A DNA stretch of 64,000 nucleotides from Bradyrhizobium sp. SRS-191. GTDB taxonomy: Bacteria; Pseudomonadota; Alphaproteobacteria; Rhizobiales; Xanthobacteraceae. Position 1 is the stretch's first letter, and each line of letters starts with the position of its first letter. The stretch is from assembly GCF_024586915.1 (NCBI RefSeq), contig NZ_JANBVS010000006.1, positions 248,001-312,000 of the forward strand. The letters are read 5' to 3'. The notes beneath the pieces are model-generated. The model saw nothing but the letters and a program-made list of their open reading frames with translations, did not search any database and was not told the DNA's origin. Positions 62,073 to 64,000 of the stretch are shown here, in pieces. The position numbers and the translations under genes are program-made.

Positions 62073-62879
62073 TCAATGTTTGCTGAACGCCGGATGCCAG
62101 GACAGCGTCAGCCGCTCCAGCAGCCGCGAGGCGCTATCGGCGACCTTGCCCAGCAGGGCGTAGATCAGGATGGAGAGCACGACGACGTCGATCTGCATGA
62201 ACTCGCGCGCCTGCATCGCCATGTAGCCGAGGCCGGAGGACGCCGCGATCGTCTCGGCGACAATCAGGGTGAGCCACATGATGCCGAGCGCGAAGCGCAG
62301 GCCGACGAAGATCGACGGCAGCGCGCCGGGGAAGATCACGCGGCGAAACAGCTCGCCGTCGGTCATGCCGTAGACGCGGCCCATTTCAATGAGTTGCGGA
62401 TCGACGGTGCGAATCCCGTGCAGCGTGTTCAGGTACACGGGGAAGAACACGCCGAGCGCGACCAGAAACAGCTTGGCGCTCTCGTCGATGCCGAACCACA
62501 GGATGACCAGCGGAATCAGCGCCAGATGCGGCACGTTGCGGATCATCTGCAACGTCGTGTCGGTGAGCTTCGACGACAGCTGCGACAGGCCGTTGGCGAG
62601 ACCGAAGGCGAAGCCGATGCTGCCGCCGATCAGAAAGCCGATCGAGGCGCGCCAGAAGCTGACCCAGATGTTGCGGCCAAGCTCGCCCGACCACAACAGC
62701 TTCCAGCCCGCGCGCGCGACATCGCTCGGCGCCGGCAGCACGCGCGGCGAGACGAGGCCTGCGACCGAGGCCGCCTGCCAGATCAGCAGGATCGCGAGCG
62801 GCACGAGCCAGGGCAGCAATCCATCCGCCTTGGGCACGGCGAGCTTGCGGACCTTGGGAAGACTTTCGATCAGGCTCAT
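62073..62879 (-). CDS. ssuC: Sulfonate ABC transporter permease SsuC
   Basis: 268 residues from ATG ending at 62879, sharing ATGA with the ssuD stop. Six membrane segments; the EAA-like cytoplasmic loop is '[20 protein letters not shown]'. Belongs to the BPD_transp_1 family used by SsuABC. Confidence 0.87.
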   Translation of the reverse strand: MSLIESLPKVRKLAVPKADGLLPWLVPLAILLIWQAASVAGLVSPRVLPAPSDVARAGWKLLWSGELGRNIWVSFWRASIGFLIGGSIGFAFGLANGLSQLSSKLTDTTLQMIRNVPHLALIPLVILWFGIDESAKLFLVALGVFFPVYLNTLHGIRTVDPQLIEMGRVYGMTDGELFRRVIFPGALPSIFVGLRFALGIMWLTLIVAETIAASSGLGYMAMQAREFMQIDVVVLSILIYALLGKVADSASRLLERLTLSWHPAFSKH

Positions 62880-64000
62880 GACTGCGACGCCCGCTGCAGG
62901 GGACGGTGCTCGTTGGCGATGGTCTCGCCGAACGGACCCGTGTTCGCACGGAGCTTGGTGACGTTGCCGCCCTGCTCCACCGCATTCAGGCCGAGCTTGG
63001 GGAATACCAGCTCGGCGAAGCGGTAGGCCTCTTCCAGATGCGGATAGCCGGAGAGGATGAAGGTATCGATGCCGATGTCCTGATACTCGCGAATGCGCGC
63101 CGCCACCGTATCGGGATCGCCCACCAGCGCAGTGCCCGCGCCGCCGCGCACCAGGCCGACACCGGCCCACAGGTTCGGGCTGATCTCGAGCTTGTCACGA
63201 CGTCCGCCATGCAGCTGCGACATGCGCTGCTGCCCGACAGAGTCCATCCGTGCGAAGATCTTCTGCGCCGAGGCGATGGTGTCGTCGGTGACGTGCTTGA
63301 TGAGATCGTCGGCTGCGGCCCACGCCTCCTCGTTGGTCTCGCGCACGATCACGTGCAGACGGATACCGAACGACAGCTTGCGGCCGCGCTTGTCGGCGAC
63401 GGCCTTCACTTTGGCGACCTTGGCGGCGACATCCGCCGGCGGCTCACCCCAGGTGAGATACTTCTCGACCGTGTCGACCGCGACGTCGATGCCGGCATCC
63501 GACGAGCCGCCGAAGAACAGTGGCGGGCGCGGCGACTGCACCGGCGGAAACAACAACCGGCCGTCCTCGACCGTGATGTGCTTGCCGGAGAAGTTGACGG
63601 CCTCGCCTTCCAGCAGCTTGTTGTAGACGGTGAGGAACTCGCGAGTGACCTCGTAGCGCTCCTCATGCGACAGGAAGATGCCGTCGCCCTTGTTCTCGAC
63701 CGGATCGCCGCCGGTGACGACGTTGACGAGTAGCCGGCCATTGCTGACACGATCGAGCGTCGCGGTCATCCGCGCGGCCACCGCCGGCGACTGCAGACCG
63801 GGGCGCACCGCAACGAGATAGCGCAGCTTCTCGGTGAACGGCGCCACGGCCGACGCCACGATCCAGGAATCCTCGCAGCTGCGGCCGGTCGGAATCAGCA
63901 CGCCGTAATAGCCGAGCTGGTCGGCGGCCTGCGCAATCTGGCGGAGATAGTTGAAGTTGACCTCGCGGCCGCCCTGCGACGTGCCGAGATAGCGGCCGTC
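62876..64000 (-). CDS. ssuD: Alkanesulfonate monooxygenase SsuD (N-terminus outside window)
   Basis: The frame is open through the window edge; upstream of the visible in-frame GTG it continues as '[20 protein letters not shown]', the conserved SsuD N-terminal region, so the gene starts beyond 64000. The luciferase-like fold shows '[20 protein letters not shown]' and '[20 protein letters not shown]'. FMNH2-dependent cleavage of alkanesulfonates to aldehyde and sulfite. First visible gene of ssuD-ssuC-ssuB-reductase; ssuA is not in view. Confidence 0.92.
   Translation of the reverse strand, partial: DGRYLGTSQGGREVNFNYLRQIAQAADQLGYYGVLIPTGRSCEDSWIVASAVAPFTEKLRYLVAVRPGLQSPAVAARMTATLDRVSNGRLLVNVVTGGDPVENKGDGIFLSHEERYEVTREFLTVYNKLLEGEAVNFSGKHITVEDGRLLFPPVQSPRPPLFFGGSSDAGIDVAVDTVEKYLTWGEPPADVAAKVAKVKAVADKRGRKLSFGIRLHVIVRETNEEAWAAADDLIKHVTDDTIASAQKIFARMDSVGQQRMSQLHGGRRDKLEISPNLWAGVGLVRGGAGTALVGDPDTVAARIREYQDIGIDTFILSGYPHLEEAYRFAELVFPKLGLNAVEQGGNVTKLRANTGPFGETIANEHRPLQRASQS

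Overview
The window looks like chromosomal DNA of a GC-rich alphaproteobacterium of the Rhizobiales, most likely Bradyrhizobium or a close relative. The evidence is a Caulobacter-type flagellar operon (fliF-fliG-fliH-fliN-flbD) next to a SciP-type CtrA inhibitor gene with TTAA-N7-TTAA boxes, a rhizobial-type elongator tRNA-Met, a Rhodobacter-type PmtA methyltransferase, and uniformly high GC at third codon positions. Genus placement is inference; no rRNA is present.

Layout. (1) 1-7.5 kb: the tail of a probable spermidine-synthase-like protein, a 2OG-Fe(II) oxygenase, a small secreted protein, a large PHP/DUF3604-like secreted protein, and divergently a membrane-anchored parvulin isomerase followed by three HupE/UreJ-like membrane proteins; then a short prepilin peptidase. 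(2) 7.5-18.7 kb: a complete type II secretion (T2SS) locus, gspE-F-G-H-I-J-K-L-M-N on the minus strand with gspD and a Sel1-repeat gene divergent. (3) 18.9-27.4 kb: probable exported cargo and redox genes: a PLC/acid-phosphatase-family phosphoesterase, a calcineurin-like phosphoesterase preceded by a good PHO box, an FMN-binding protein / ApbE / cytochrome b cassette, and a multicopper oxidase. (4) 27.5-38.7 kb: a second complete T2SS locus of the same gene content, here with gspD and sel1 on the same strand as the rest, then an outer-membrane porin. (5) 41.6-48 kb: a 1637-residue protein whose helicase ATP site is degenerate and which carries a membrane anchor and an exported domain, followed by a membrane-anchored FGE-like protein lacking the catalytic cysteines. 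(6) 48.2-51.6 kb: a DUF4399 protein, tRNA-Met, a Pro-rich secreted protein, a PmtA-like methyltransferase and MnmA. (7) 51.9-60.3 kb: flagellar genes fliK, flgD, sciP, fliF, fliG, fliH, fliN, flbD. (8) 60.4-64 kb: a 51-residue membrane peptide and a sulfonate operon (ssuD-ssuC-ssuB-flavin reductase), with ssuD running off the window.

How the parts fit. Both secretins have a lipobox, so they may reach the outer membrane without a separate pilotin, as the HxcQ liposecretin of Pseudomonas does. One secretin-linked cargo gene has a PHO box. Together with two exported phosphoesterases this suggests phosphate-scavenging secretion similar in logic to the Hxc system. One prepilin peptidase gene (gspO-like) may serve both T2SS loci. 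In the flagellar part, a sigma-54 promoter before fliK and CtrA-like boxes before sciP and fliF match the Caulobacter hierarchy, in which CtrA turns on the fliF operon and FlbD then turns on sigma-54 hook genes.

The most unusual item is the pseudo-helicase / FGE-like membrane pair at 41.6-48 kb, for which I know no described function.
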